A stretch of 6,633 nt of DNA from an uncultured Lachnospiraceae bacterium (GCA_902766415.1 CACXDR010000209.1:1-6633), one strand, 5' to 3'. Numbered from the stretch's first letter, positions 1 to 6,518 are shown. Notes: a model not told the origin generated them from the sequence alone. Program-made: numbers and translations.

Positions 1-1
1 C

Positions 2-451
2 GACGCGACCATCGGCTGCCTTGTGAACCATGAGGTGCCGCAGCTCGAGGAGGAGGGCTTCGAGGTGGACTACATGGAGCTTACCGACTACGGCATCCCG
101 AATTTCTATGAGGTCTGCTTCCTCGCGAACACGAAGATGATCGACGCGGAGCCGGAGGTCCTCGAGGGCTTCCTCAGGGCTTCGAAGAAGGGCTTCGACG
201 ACTTTAAGAGCGATCCGGACGCCACGCTGAAGATCCTTCTTGACAACCAGAACGAGGAGAATTTCCCGCTGAGCCCCGCGGTCGAGGCGAAGAGCGCCGC
301 GGTGCTGATCCCGCTGATGGAGACGGAGGACGCGCCGTTCCTTTCGCAGACGGAGGCCTGCTGGCAGGAGAATATCGACTGGATGTACGACGAGGGCCTG
401 ATCACCCGGAAGCCTGAGATCTCCGAGGTCATGGCGGAGCTTTCCTTCTGA
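2..451 (+). CDS. ABC transporter substrate-binding protein, NMT1/THI5-like (ThiY-like), C-terminal part
   Basis: Reading frame 2 is open from the left edge to the TGA at 449-451 and gives 149 residues; the true start lies outside the window. The sequence resembles the C-terminal lobe of NMT1/THI5-family periplasmic-type binding proteins. The segment IGCLVNHEVPQLEEEG, followed by YGIPNFYE and a long amphipathic helical tail ending WMYDEGLI, recalls ThiY, which captures thiamine pyrimidine precursors. Family members are lipoproteins or secreted proteins that deliver substrate to an ABC permease and ATPase at the cell membrane. The ligand cannot be fixed from this half; riboflavin, pyrimidine or other aromatic compounds remain possible. 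No transporter gene follows, so this is the last gene of its operon or a single gene. The internal GTG at 23 is a Val codon in a continuing protein, not a start. The family call is fairly firm and the substrate is inference. Confidence 0.8.
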   Translation, partial: DATIGCLVNHEVPQLEEEGFEVDYMELTDYGIPNFYEVCFLANTKMIDAEPEVLEGFLRASKKGFDDFKSDPDATLKILLDNQNEENFPLSPAVEAKSAAVLIPLMETEDAPFLSQTEACWQENIDWMYDEGLITRKPEISEVMAELSF

Positions 452-480
452 ATACGGGGACGATGCAGGCAGATCCCACA

Positions 481-504
481 GGAAGCTTTCTGCAGGCAGC
501 TTCC
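481..504 (+). terminator. Possible weak hairpin terminator after the binding-protein gene
   Basis: GGAAGCT (481-487) can pair with AGCTTCC (498-504) around a 10-base loop, 29 bases after the stop codon. There is no run of T after it, so it is not a typical intrinsic terminator. The related string AGCTTTCC at 511-518 offers alternative pairing. It may only protect the 3' end of the transcript. Confidence 0.3.
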
Positions 505-596
505 GCTCAGAGCTTTCCTAAGGCAGGTACCATAGACGTTTTCTATTGAAATGATCGGACGGCTCTATAAAAATTTGCGTTTTTATTCAAAAAGGG

Positions 597-624
597 TTGA
601 TAATATATTCACAAGTGGTATAAT
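597..624 (+). promoter_or_regulatory. Promoter of hbd (sigma-A type)
   Basis: TTGATA (597-602, four of six bases as in TTGACA) and a perfect TATAAT (619-624) are separated by 16 bases. The surroundings are AT-rich, in contrast with the GC-rich genes. The expected transcription start near 631 leaves a leader of about 63 bases before the hbd ATG. The promoter directly abuts the Rex-like site. Confidence 0.8.
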
Positions 625-632
625 ATGCCTGA

Positions 633-650
633 TCGTTAAGAATTTAACAT
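633..650 (+). promoter_or_regulatory. Putative Rex (redox-sensing repressor) operator
   Basis: The sequence TCGTTAAGAATTTAACAT matches 12 of the 14 defined positions of the Rex consensus TTGTTAANNNNTTAACAA known from Clostridium, and the inner core GTTAA-4-TTAAC is perfect. It starts nine bases after the -10 box, where a bound repressor would block initiation. Rex releases DNA when NADH is high, and hbd-type genes are known Rex targets in clostridia. A second, weaker overlapping match (647-664, TTAA-4-TTAACAA) lies 14 bases further on. The match is seen directly; binding is inferred. Confidence 0.65.
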
Positions 651-693
651 TAAAGAATTAACAATCAATCTTACAGGAATAAAGGAGAGAACT

Positions 694-1530
694 ATGAAGG
701 TAGCGGTTGTTGGTACTGGTCTTATGGGTATGGGCGTAGCCCAGGTTTTTGCAGAGCACGGCGACGATGTCAAGATGTGCATCGTGACCGGAAAGGATCC
801 GGAAGGCAAGAAGGCAAAATTCGAGAAGAGCATCGCGCGTCTGGTCAAGAGGGGCAAGATCACCCAGGAGCGCATGGATGAGATCTGCAGCCATGTGAGC
901 TACGGCGGACTTGAGATCGCGGCTGACGCGGACCTGGTCGTCGAGAGCGCGCTTGAGGATATGGACGCGAAGAAGGCTGTTTTCCAGAAGCTTGACGAGA
1001 TCTGCAGCCCGGAGACAAAGTTCACCACCAACACATCCTCCCTCTCCGTTACGGAGCTCATGAGCAGCATCAAGCGCCCGCTGGTCGGCATGCACTTCTT
1101 CAACCCGGCGCCGGTCATGAAGCTGATCGAGGTCATTCCCGGCATCCTTACGCCGCAGGAGCTGACCGATTTCGTGTGGCAGACCGCGCTTGAGATCGGC
1201 AAGGATCCGGTCCTCGTGCAGGAGGGCCCGGGCTTCGTCGTCAACCGTATCCTGATCCCGATGATCAACGAGGGCATCAGCATTTACGCTGAGGGCCTTG
1301 CTTCCGTCGAGGACGTCGACAAGGCGATGAAGTTCGGCGCGAACCACCCGATGGGCCCGCTGGCACTGGGCGACCTGATCGGCCTTGACGTCTGCCTGGA
1401 GGTCATGAACGTCCTCTACAACGAGACCCTGGATTCCAAGTACCGTCCGAACCCGCTGTTAAAGAAGATGGTCCGCGGCGGCCTGCTCGGAAAGAAGACC
1501 GGCAGAGGCTTCTACGATTACACGAAGTAA
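694..1530 (+). CDS. hbd: 3-hydroxybutyryl-CoA dehydrogenase
   Basis: This cytosolic enzyme reduces acetoacetyl-CoA to 3-hydroxybutyryl-CoA (reversibly) in the butyrate/butanol pathway. The 278 residues are close to the usual 282 or so. The N-terminal Rossmann fold (about 1-180) has the dinucleotide motif GTGLMGMG (7-14). Family catalytic residues are present: Ser115 in NTSSLS, His134 in GMHFFNPAP, Glu146 and Asn184 in [14 protein letters not shown]. The C-terminal helical domain (about 185-278) has GANHPMGPL and ends GRGFYDYTK, as in clostridial Hbd. The ATG at 694 is supported by AAAGGAG (681-687) six bases upstream. The gene stands alone: thiolase, crotonase, Bcd and Etf genes are not adjacent, though they often are in clostridia. 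Its own promoter and a Rex-like operator suggest NADH/NAD control. The end of the second beta strand reads VKMCIVTGK and lacks the acidic residue usual for NAD preference, so cofactor choice is uncertain. The enzyme assignment itself is firm. Confidence 0.95.
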   Translation: MKVAVVGTGLMGMGVAQVFAEHGDDVKMCIVTGKDPEGKKAKFEKSIARLVKRGKITQERMDEICSHVSYGGLEIAADADLVVESALEDMDAKKAVFQKLDEICSPETKFTTNTSSLSVTELMSSIKRPLVGMHFFNPAPVMKLIEVIPGILTPQELTDFVWQTALEIGKDPVLVQEGPGFVVNRILIPMINEGISIYAEGLASVEDVDKAMKFGANHPMGPLALGDLIGLDVCLEVMNVLYNETLDSKYRPNPLLKKMVRGGLLGKKTGRGFYDYTK

Positions 1531-1546
1531 TTCCGTATGACGCATT

Positions 1547-1590
1547 CATGCCTCCCCTGCCCGGAAGGGCAACGGGAGGCATGTCATTTT
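1547..1590 (+). terminator. Hairpin terminator downstream of hbd
   Basis: CATGCCTCCC (1547-1556) pairs perfectly with GGGAGGCATG (1574-1583). Inside it, GCCC (1559-1562) pairs with GGGC (1567-1570) around a GGAA tetraloop, separated by a small internal loop. A short T-rich tail (TCATTTT) follows. The hairpin begins 17 bases after the hbd stop. The stem is strong but the U-tract is modest. A further run of eight T at 1638-1645 may help stop read-through. Confidence 0.75.
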
Positions 1591-1654
1591 CCGGGAGGCA
1601 GCCGCGGTGGTCCTCTGCCGGGAAGCCGTCTCCTGTATTTTTTTTAACACATGA

Positions 1655-1683
1655 TTTACTTTACCGCGTTTTTCTAGTATAAT
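1655..1683 (+). promoter_or_regulatory. Promoter of the tRNA-Gly gene
   Basis: TTTACT (1655-1660, four of six bases as in TTGACA) and a perfect TATAAT (1678-1683) are separated by 17 bases. The tRNA 5' end at 1693 is only nine bases beyond the -10 box, so transcription would begin at or very near the mature 5' end. Confidence 0.7.
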
Positions 1684-1692
1684 AACTTCCGT

Positions 1693-1763
1693 GCAGATGT
1701 GGTTCAATGGCAGAACACAAGCTTCCCAAGCTTGTGACGCGGGTTCGATTCCCGTCATCTGCT
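1693..1763 (+). tRNA. tRNA-Gly, anticodon CCC
   Basis: All four arms fold. The acceptor GCAGATG (1693-1699) pairs with CATCTGC (1756-1762), and the discriminator is T1763, usual for bacterial glycine tRNAs. The D-stem is GTTC/GAAC (1702-1705, 1713-1716). The anticodon stem is CAAGC/GCTTG (1718-1722, 1730-1734) with loop TTCCCAA, giving anticodon CCC at 1725-1727, which reads GGG. The variable loop has four bases. The T-stem is GCGGG/CCCGT (one G-U pair) with loop TTCGATT. The 3' CCA is not encoded and must be added by nucleotidyltransferase. The length is 71 bases with no long variable arm. No integrase or duplicated tRNA end is seen, so it is not evidently an insertion site. Confidence 0.95.
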
Positions 1764-1783
1764 CTCTTTTTTTGCTCTTTTTT

Positions 1784-1837
1784 GCCCCGGGCCGGACGGT
1801 CCCCTGTTAAGGAGGCCGCCCGGAGCCGGGGCTTTTT
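1784..1837 (+). terminator. Strong intrinsic terminator after tRNA-Gly
   Basis: GCCCCGG (1784-1790) pairs with CCGGGGC (1826-1832). Above a small asymmetric bulge, CCGGACGG (1792-1799) pairs with CCGCCCGG (1816-1823) with one mismatch. Five T follow (1833-1837). The long GC-rich stem plus U-tract is a classical Rho-independent terminator and separates the tRNA unit from the topoisomerase operon. T runs at 1767-1773 and 1778-1783 lie between the tRNA end and this stem. Confidence 0.85.
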
Positions 1838-1910
1838 ATCTCAGCGGGAGAAGGCCCTGCTTCTTAAGCGGCAGGTCCGGAGGCAAACATTTGTTCTGCT
1901 TCCGGGCAGA

Positions 1911-1923
1911 ATTGCATTGCAAT
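1911..1923. repeat. Perfect palindrome over the -35 region of the topoisomerase promoter
   Basis: ATTGCATTGCAAT is a 13-base perfect palindrome around a central T (1917). It overlaps the proposed -35 box, a typical place for a repressor operator. Just before it and sharing base 1911, TTCTGC (1894-1899) and GCAGAA (1906-1911) form a second inverted repeat with a six-base spacer. No regulator with this site is recognised; a chance palindrome is possible. Confidence 0.4.
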
Positions 1924-1946
1924 CCGAAAAGCTTCTCTGCTATAAT
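1917..1946 (+). promoter_or_regulatory. Promoter of the type IIA topoisomerase operon (extended -10)
   Basis: A perfect TATAAT (1941-1946) is preceded by TGC (1938-1940), giving the extended -10 motif TGnTATAAT. TTGCAA (1917-1922) lies 18 bases upstream and matches four of six -35 positions. The predicted start near 1953 gives a leader of about 29 bases carrying the ribosome binding site GGAGGGG (1971-1977). Confidence 0.75.
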
Positions 1947-1981
1947 ATGGTGTCGGATTCTGCAAGATATGGAGGGGTTTC

Positions 1982-3904
1982 ATGGCAAAAACACAGTATA
2001 ATGCGGACAGCATCACCGTACTGGAGGGACTTGAGGCGGTCCGCAAGCGTCCCGGCATGTATATCGGCGGCGTGGGCTCCAGGGGACTGAACCACCTGAT
2101 CTATGAGATCATGGACAACTCCGTGGACGAGCACCTGGCGGGGCACTGCAGCGAGATCAGGGTGACCCTGCAGGCGGACGGCTCCTGCACGGTGGAGGAC
2201 AACGGCCGCGGCATCCCGGTCGAGATGCACAAGATGGGCGTGTCCGCGGAACGCGTTGTCATGACGACGCTGCACGCGGGAGGAAAGTTTGACAATAACG
2301 CGTACAAGACGAGCGGCGGCCTGCACGGCGTGGGCTCCTCCGTCGTCAACGCGCTTTCAAAGAAGCTCTGCATCAGGGTCTCCCGCGGGGGGAACATCTA
2401 CCAGGACACCTACGCGTACGGGAAGCCCACGACCAGGCTGGAGAACGGGCTGCTCCCGTCGGTCGGCCGGTCGCGCGTCACGGGGACGGAGATCCGCTTC
2501 CTTCCGGACGACACCATATTTGAGCGCACCCGGTTCCGCGACGACTGGCTGAAGTCCCGCCTCCACGAGACAGCCTACCTGAATCCCGGCCTTACCCTGT
2601 ATTACGAGAACAGGCGCGAGGGGGAGGAGGAGCGGGCGTCCTTCCACGAGCCGGAGGGCATCATCGCCTACGTCCGGGACCTTGACAAGGGGAAGACGCC
2701 GGTCTGCGAGCCCATTTATTTCAAGGGGCGCTACGAGTCCATGGAGATCGAGGCCGCTGTCCGCTTCGTGGACGCGTTCGAGGAGAAGATCCTCGGCTTC
2801 TGCAACAACATCTACACCGCGGAGGGCGGCACGCATCTCCAGGGCTTCAAGACGAGATTCACCCAGCTGATCAACGGCTATGCGAGGGACTTGGGCATCC
2901 TTAAGGAGAAGGACGCGAACTTCACCGGTCCCGACACGAGGAACGGCATGACCGCGGTCATCGCCATCAAGCATCCGGATCCCATCTTTGAGGGGCAGAC
3001 CAAGACGAAGCTCGCGAGCGCGGACGCGGCGAAGGCAGTCTTTACCGTCTGCGGCGACCAGCTGACGCATTTCTTCGACAGGAACGTGGAGACCGTGAAG
3101 GCGGTGATCGGCTGCGCGGAGAAGTCCGCGAAGATCCGCCGCGCGGAGGAAAAGGCGAAGACCAACATGCTGACGAAATCGAAGTTCTCCTTCGATTCGA
3201 ACGGCAAGCTCGCGAACTGCGAGTCAAAGGATCCGTCCAAATGCGAGATCTTTATCGTCGAGGGTGATTCCGCCGGAGGCTCCGCGAAGACCGCGCGGAA
3301 CCGCATGTACCAGGCGATCCTCCCGATCCGCGGAAAGATCCTGAACGTGGAGAAGGCCTCCATGGACAAGGTCCTCGCGAACGCCGAGATCAAGACTATG
3401 ATCAACGCGTTCGGCTGCGGCTTCTCGGAGGGCTACGGCAATGATTTCGACATCTCGAAGCTCAGGTACGACAAGATCGTCCTTATGACGGACGCGGATG
3501 TCGACGGCAGCCACATCGACACCCTGCTCCTGACCTTTCTTTACCGTTTCATGCCGGAGCTGATCTACGACGGGCACGTCTACATCGCCATGCCCCCGCT
3601 CTACAAGGTGGTGCCGAAGAAGGGCGAGGGAGAGTACATCTACGACGACAAGGAGCTGGAGCGCTACCGCAAAAAGCACCCGGAGGGGAGCTTCACGCTG
3701 CAGCGCTACAAGGGCCTCGGCGAGATGGACGCGGAGCAGCTCTGGGAGACGACGCTGAATCCGGAGAACCGCGTCCTGAAGCGCGTCGAGATCGAGGACG
3801 CGCGCCTTGCGAGCGAGGTCACGGAGCTTCTTATGGGGAGCGACGTGGGGCCGCGCCGCGATTTTATCCACGACCACGCGGACGAGGCAGAGATCGACGC
3901 GTGA
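1982..3904 (+). CDS. parE: Type IIA DNA topoisomerase subunit B (topoisomerase IV subunit B / GyrB-like)
   Basis: This is the ATPase subunit of a gyrase or topoisomerase IV heterotetramer, which passes one DNA duplex through another. The 640 residues are the full length for a Gram-positive GyrB/ParE. The GHKL ATPase domain (about 1-220) has Glu42 and Asn46 in YEIMDNSVDE, Asp73 in VEDNGRGIP, TLHAGGKF (96-103) and GGLHGVGSS (112-120). The transducer domain (about 221-395) carries the QTKTKL loop (339-344), whose Lys341 contacts ATP in the family. The TOPRIM domain has EGDSAGGSA (427-435) and the metal-binding DADVDGSH (504-511), then PLYK (539-542), followed by the C-terminal RYKGLGEMD (575-583). 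The ATG at 1982 follows GGAGGGG by four to six bases. Motifs do not separate GyrB from ParE; the ParE choice rests on the partner gene, which lacks a GyrA box. A second gyrBA pair near the origin would be expected elsewhere. Confidence 0.93.
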   Translation: MAKTQYNADSITVLEGLEAVRKRPGMYIGGVGSRGLNHLIYEIMDNSVDEHLAGHCSEIRVTLQADGSCTVEDNGRGIPVEMHKMGVSAERVVMTTLHAGGKFDNNAYKTSGGLHGVGSSVVNALSKKLCIRVSRGGNIYQDTYAYGKPTTRLENGLLPSVGRSRVTGTEIRFLPDDTIFERTRFRDDWLKSRLHETAYLNPGLTLYYENRREGEEERASFHEPEGIIAYVRDLDKGKTPVCEPIYFKGRYESMEIEAAVRFVDAFEEKILGFCNNIYTAEGGTHLQGFKTRFTQLINGYARDLGILKEKDANFTGPDTRNGMTAVIAIKHPDPIFEGQTKTKLASADAAKAVFTVCGDQLTHFFDRNVETVKAVIGCAEKSAKIRRAEEKAKTNMLTKSKFSFDSNGKLANCESKDPSKCEIFIVEGDSAGGSAKTARNRMYQAILPIRGKILNVEKASMDKVLANAEIKTMINAFGCGFSEGYGNDFDISKLRYDKIVLMTDADVDGSHIDTLLLTFLYRFMPELIYDGHVYIAMPPLYKVVPKKGEGEYIYDDKELERYRKKHPEGSFTLQRYKGLGEMDAEQLWETTLNPENRVLKRVEIEDARLASEVTELLMGSDVGPRRDFIHDHADEAEIDA

Positions 3905-3905
3905 T

Positions 3906-3946
3906 TTCCGGCGGGACAGGGGCGTTGGCCGCGTCCCGTCCCGGAA
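3906..3946 (+). other. Intercistronic hairpin between the topoisomerase genes
   Basis: TTCCGG (3906-3911) pairs with CCGGAA (3941-3946), and CGGGAC (3912-3917) pairs with GTCCCG (3933-3938), leaving a two-base bulge and a 15-base loop. The stem starts two bases after the subunit B stop. No U-tract follows, so it is probably a processing or stability element or a partial attenuator that sets the ratio of the two subunits. Confidence 0.6.
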
Positions 3947-3992
3947 AAGAATATGCTGCTTTGATGAAAGACAATGAAAGAGGTATCATGCA

Positions 3993-6233
3993 ATGCCCGA
4001 AAAGATCCTGACAACCGAATATTCTGAGGAGATGCAGAAAAGCTATCTCGACTATTCGATGAGCGTCATTACCGCCCGCGCCATCCCCGACGCGAGGGAC
4101 GGCCTTAAGCCGGTCCAGCGGCGCGTGCTCTACGATATGAGCGAGCTCCGCCTGAACCATGACAGGCCGCACAGGAAGTCCGCGAGGATCGTGGGCGACA
4201 CCATGGGTAAATACCATCCCCACGGGGATTCTTCCATATATGAGACGCTCGTCGTCCTGAGCCAGTCCTTCAAGCGCGGCATGCCGCTGGTCGACGGCCA
4301 CGGAAACTTCGGCTCGATCGAGGGGGACGGCGCCGCGGCCATGCGCTACACGGAGGCGAGGCTCCGGAAATTCGCGGAGGAGGTCTATCTCAAGGACCTC
4401 GACAAGACCGTGAATTTTGTCCCGAACTACGACGAGACGGAGAAGGAGCCGGAGGTCCTGCCGGTACGTGTGCCGAACCTCCTGATCAACGGCGCGGAGG
4501 GCATCGCGGTCGGCATGTCCACGTCGATCCCCCCGCACAACCTGGGGGAGGTGTGCGACGCCTGCATCGCGTACATCAGGGACAGGGACATCTCGATCGA
4601 CAGCCTCCTGGAGCTCATGCCGGGGCCGGATTTCCCGACCGGCGGTATTATCGCGAACAGGAGCGAACTCCCGCTGATCTACAAGACGGGCGTGGGGAAG
4701 CTGAAGCTGCGCGGCCGCATGGAGGTGGAGCTCGGTAAGAAGCGTACGGAACGCGACCGGCTGGTCATCACGGAGATCCCGTACACCATGGTCGGCGCCG
4801 GCATTGACAAGTTCCTGAACGACGTCGCGGCGCTCGTGGAGTCGAAGAAGCTTCCGGAGGTCACGGACATCTCGAACCAGTCCTCGAAGGAGGGCATGCG
4901 GATCGTCCTGGAGCTCAGGCGCGACGCGGATGTCGAGAAGGTGAAGAATCTTCTGTATAAAAAGACCAGGCTTGAGGATACCTTCGGCGTCAACATGCTG
5001 GCGATCGCGGCCGGCCGGCCGGAGACCCTTGACCTTAAGGGGATCCTCAAGAACTATCTTGAGTTCCAGTACGAGAACGCGAACCGGAAGTATACCATCC
5101 TCCTTAAGAAGGAGCAGGAGAAGAGCGAGGTCCAGGAGGGCCTGATCGAGGCCTGCGACTGCATCGACGTGATCATCGCGGTGCTCCGCGGCGCGAAGAA
5201 GCTGGAGGACGCGAAGGCCTGCCTCACGAAGGGCGATATCACGAAGATCTCCTTCCGCGACCCGAAATACTTAAGGGACGCGATGAAGCTTCACTTCACG
5301 GAGCGCCAGGCCCAGGCCATCCTGGAAATGCGTCTCTACCGGCTGATCGGCCTCGAGATCGACGCGCTTCTGAAGGAGCATCAGACGACACTGAAGAATA
5401 TCCGCGACTACCAGAAGTATCTGGGGAACCGCGGGGAGATGGACCGGCTGTTCATCAAGGACCTCGAGGCGATCAAAAAGGAATACGCCGTCCCGCGGCG
5501 CACCCTTATCGAGGACGGCCGGGAGGCAGTCTATGAGGAGGCGCCCGCGGCGGAGGAAGAGGTCGTGTTCGTCATGGACCGGTTCGGATATGTAAAGACG
5601 ATGGAAAAGGCGCTTTATGAAAAGAACCGGGAGCAGGTGGACCAGGAGTACCGGTTCGTGATCCCGGTCATGAACACCGGGCGCATCCAGATCTTTACCG
5701 ACCTCGGCGCCATGCACCAGGTCAAGGCGGCGGATATTCCTCAGGGAAGGCTTAAGGACAAGGGGACGCCGATCGACAATATCAGCAAGTTTGAAGGGAG
5801 CAGGGAGGAGATCCTCCTCATCACCTGTCCGGACGCGCTTCGCGGGAAGAAGCTGTTCTTCGCGACCAGGGACGGCTATGTGAAGCAGGTGCCTGCGGAG
5901 GAGTTCGACACCGCGAACCGGACAGTCGCGTCGACGAAGCTCGGGGACGGCGACGCCGTCGTTTCCGTGCGGATCGTTACGGATCCGGAGACTGACGCGG
6001 TGCTTCTCACGGACAACGACTATCTCTTACGGTTCCCGCTTCCGGAGGCCCCGGAGATGAAAAAGAACGCGCGCGGCGTGCGCGGCATGAAGCTCGCGAA
6101 GGGGGACTTCCTTACGGAGGCGTGGCTCCTCTCGGAGACCCAGAACGCGGAGGTGCGCGGGAGAAGCTACGCGCTGAACCGCCTGAAGCTTTCTCACAGA
6201 GATGGGAAGGGGACCAAGGCGCGGAACGCGTGA
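3993..6233 (+). CDS. parC: Type IIA DNA topoisomerase subunit A (topoisomerase IV subunit A / GyrA-like)
   Basis: This is the DNA-breaking and rejoining subunit that pairs with the product of the preceding gene. The 746 residues are shorter than a typical Gram-positive GyrA (over 800). The winged-helix breakage domain has [13 protein letters not shown] (35-47), [14 protein letters not shown] (72-85) and the catalytic Arg118-Tyr119 in [10 protein letters not shown]. The tower domain (about 155-340) includes [16 protein letters not shown] and GPDFPTGG. A coiled-coil arm (about 350-500) follows. From about 522 the beta-pinwheel domain shows roughly four hairpin units (near 524, 563, 619 and 669) and ends with ARGVRGMKL (693-701). 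The GyrA box QRRGGRG is absent; the matching place reads GRLKDKGTP (585-593). This favours topoisomerase IV over gyrase. Quinolone-region residues Ser80 and Glu84 are of the sensitive type. The ATG follows a modest AGAGG (3979-3983) by nine bases, so translation may partly depend on subunit B or the leader structure. The gyrase/ParC naming remains an inference. Confidence 0.92.
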   Translation: MPEKILTTEYSEEMQKSYLDYSMSVITARAIPDARDGLKPVQRRVLYDMSELRLNHDRPHRKSARIVGDTMGKYHPHGDSSIYETLVVLSQSFKRGMPLVDGHGNFGSIEGDGAAAMRYTEARLRKFAEEVYLKDLDKTVNFVPNYDETEKEPEVLPVRVPNLLINGAEGIAVGMSTSIPPHNLGEVCDACIAYIRDRDISIDSLLELMPGPDFPTGGIIANRSELPLIYKTGVGKLKLRGRMEVELGKKRTERDRLVITEIPYTMVGAGIDKFLNDVAALVESKKLPEVTDISNQSSKEGMRIVLELRRDADVEKVKNLLYKKTRLEDTFGVNMLAIAAGRPETLDLKGILKNYLEFQYENANRKYTILLKKEQEKSEVQEGLIEACDCIDVIIAVLRGAKKLEDAKACLTKGDITKISFRDPKYLRDAMKLHFTERQAQAILEMRLYRLIGLEIDALLKEHQTTLKNIRDYQKYLGNRGEMDRLFIKDLEAIKKEYAVPRRTLIEDGREAVYEEAPAAEEEVVFVMDRFGYVKTMEKALYEKNREQVDQEYRFVIPVMNTGRIQIFTDLGAMHQVKAADIPQGRLKDKGTPIDNISKFEGSREEILLITCPDALRGKKLFFATRDGYVKQVPAEEFDTANRTVASTKLGDGDAVVSVRIVTDPETDAVLLTDNDYLLRFPLPEAPEMKKNARGVRGMKLAKGDFLTEAWLLSETQNAEVRGRSYALNRLKLSHRDGKGTKARNA

Positions 6234-6246
6234 TATGAAAACAAAG

Positions 6247-6296
6247 TGAAGGACAGGCTGGTTTCTCCGGCGTATGCAGGAGCTGCCTGTCCTTCA
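6247..6296 (+). terminator. Hairpin downstream of the topoisomerase operon
   Basis: TGAAGGACAGGC (6247-6258) pairs perfectly over 12 bases with GCCTGTCCTTCA (6285-6296). Within the loop, CTCC (6265-6268) can pair with GGAG (6279-6282). It begins 14 bases after the subunit A stop. Only a broken T-rich tail (TTGTCTGTCT) follows, so termination may be partial and the stem may mainly protect the mRNA end. Confidence 0.65.
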
Positions 6297-6322
6297 TTGT
6301 CTGTCTGAAAAACAGGCGGCAG

Positions 6323-6349
6323 CCGCGTGGCCTTATCGGCCAGGTTTTT
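6323..6349 (+). terminator. Second, short terminator-like hairpin
   Basis: TGGCC (6328-6332) and GGCCA (6338-6342) form a five-base stem with loop TTATC. Two G follow and then five T (6345-6349). The stem could be lengthened by CC (6323-6324) with GG (6343-6344) over a bulge. It has the U-tract that the preceding hairpin lacks, so the two together may end the operon. Confidence 0.5.
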
Positions 6350-6486
6350 ATGCGGATTGGACCTATTCATAAATGTTATAAGCTAAACTATTTAATTTGT
6401 TTATCGGTTGTGTTATTTTTATTTTGTTGGGGAAGCTTGCAGTATGTCGGCGGGGGGCGTGATGTGACTTGCAGGTTTTCTTTTTG

Positions 6487-6503
6487 TTGCGGAAATTCCG
6501 CAA
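6487..6503. promoter_or_regulatory. Palindromic putative operator upstream of the DeoR-family gene
   Basis: TTGCGGAAATTCCGCAA is a perfect 17-base palindrome, eight bases on each side of a central A. It ends 15 bases before the ATG at 6519 and just before the ribosome binding site. DeoR-family repressors often control their own operon through such sites, so autoregulation is plausible. The central single base makes it a poor RNA hairpin, which favours a protein site. No promoter could be fixed in the AT-rich stretch before it (about 6350-6480). Confidence 0.5.
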
Positions 6504-6518
6504 AGTTTCGGAGGCATT

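Noticed and set aside
546..571. Alternative promoter TTGAAA / TATAAA upstream of hbd
   Set aside because: The spacing is only 14 bases, and a much better promoter with perfect TATAAT and a 16-base spacer lies 50 bases downstream.
658..1347. Long minus-strand open frames opposite hbd and opposite the topoisomerase genes (for example 3224-3877 and 3864-4538)
   Set aside because: These are mirror frames of GC-rich codon usage in firmly identified + strand genes; their peptides resemble no family and lack start signals.
1597..1645. Second terminator before the tRNA (GGCAG / CTGCC followed later by eight T)
   Set aside because: The five-pair stem is separated from the T-run by 18 bases and no other clean stem abuts it, so it is noted only as a T-run.
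1693..1763. tRNA-Gly as an integration site for a mobile element
   Set aside because: No integrase gene and no repeated copy of the tRNA 3' end is present in the window; flanking genes are ordinary housekeeping genes.
1809..1815. AAGGAGG Shine-Dalgarno-like string in the loop of the terminator
   Set aside because: No ATG, GTG or TTG follows within a usable distance, and the string is part of the hairpin.
1707..2090. 127-codon open frame across the tRNA and the topoisomerase promoter
   Set aside because: It covers the tRNA, a terminator and a promoter and runs into the subunit B start in another frame; there is no ribosome binding site and no recognisable protein.
6357..6382. Promoter TTGGAC / TATAAG for the DeoR-family gene
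   Set aside because: The 14-base spacer is too short and both boxes are imperfect; the region is AT-rich but no convincing promoter could be fixed.
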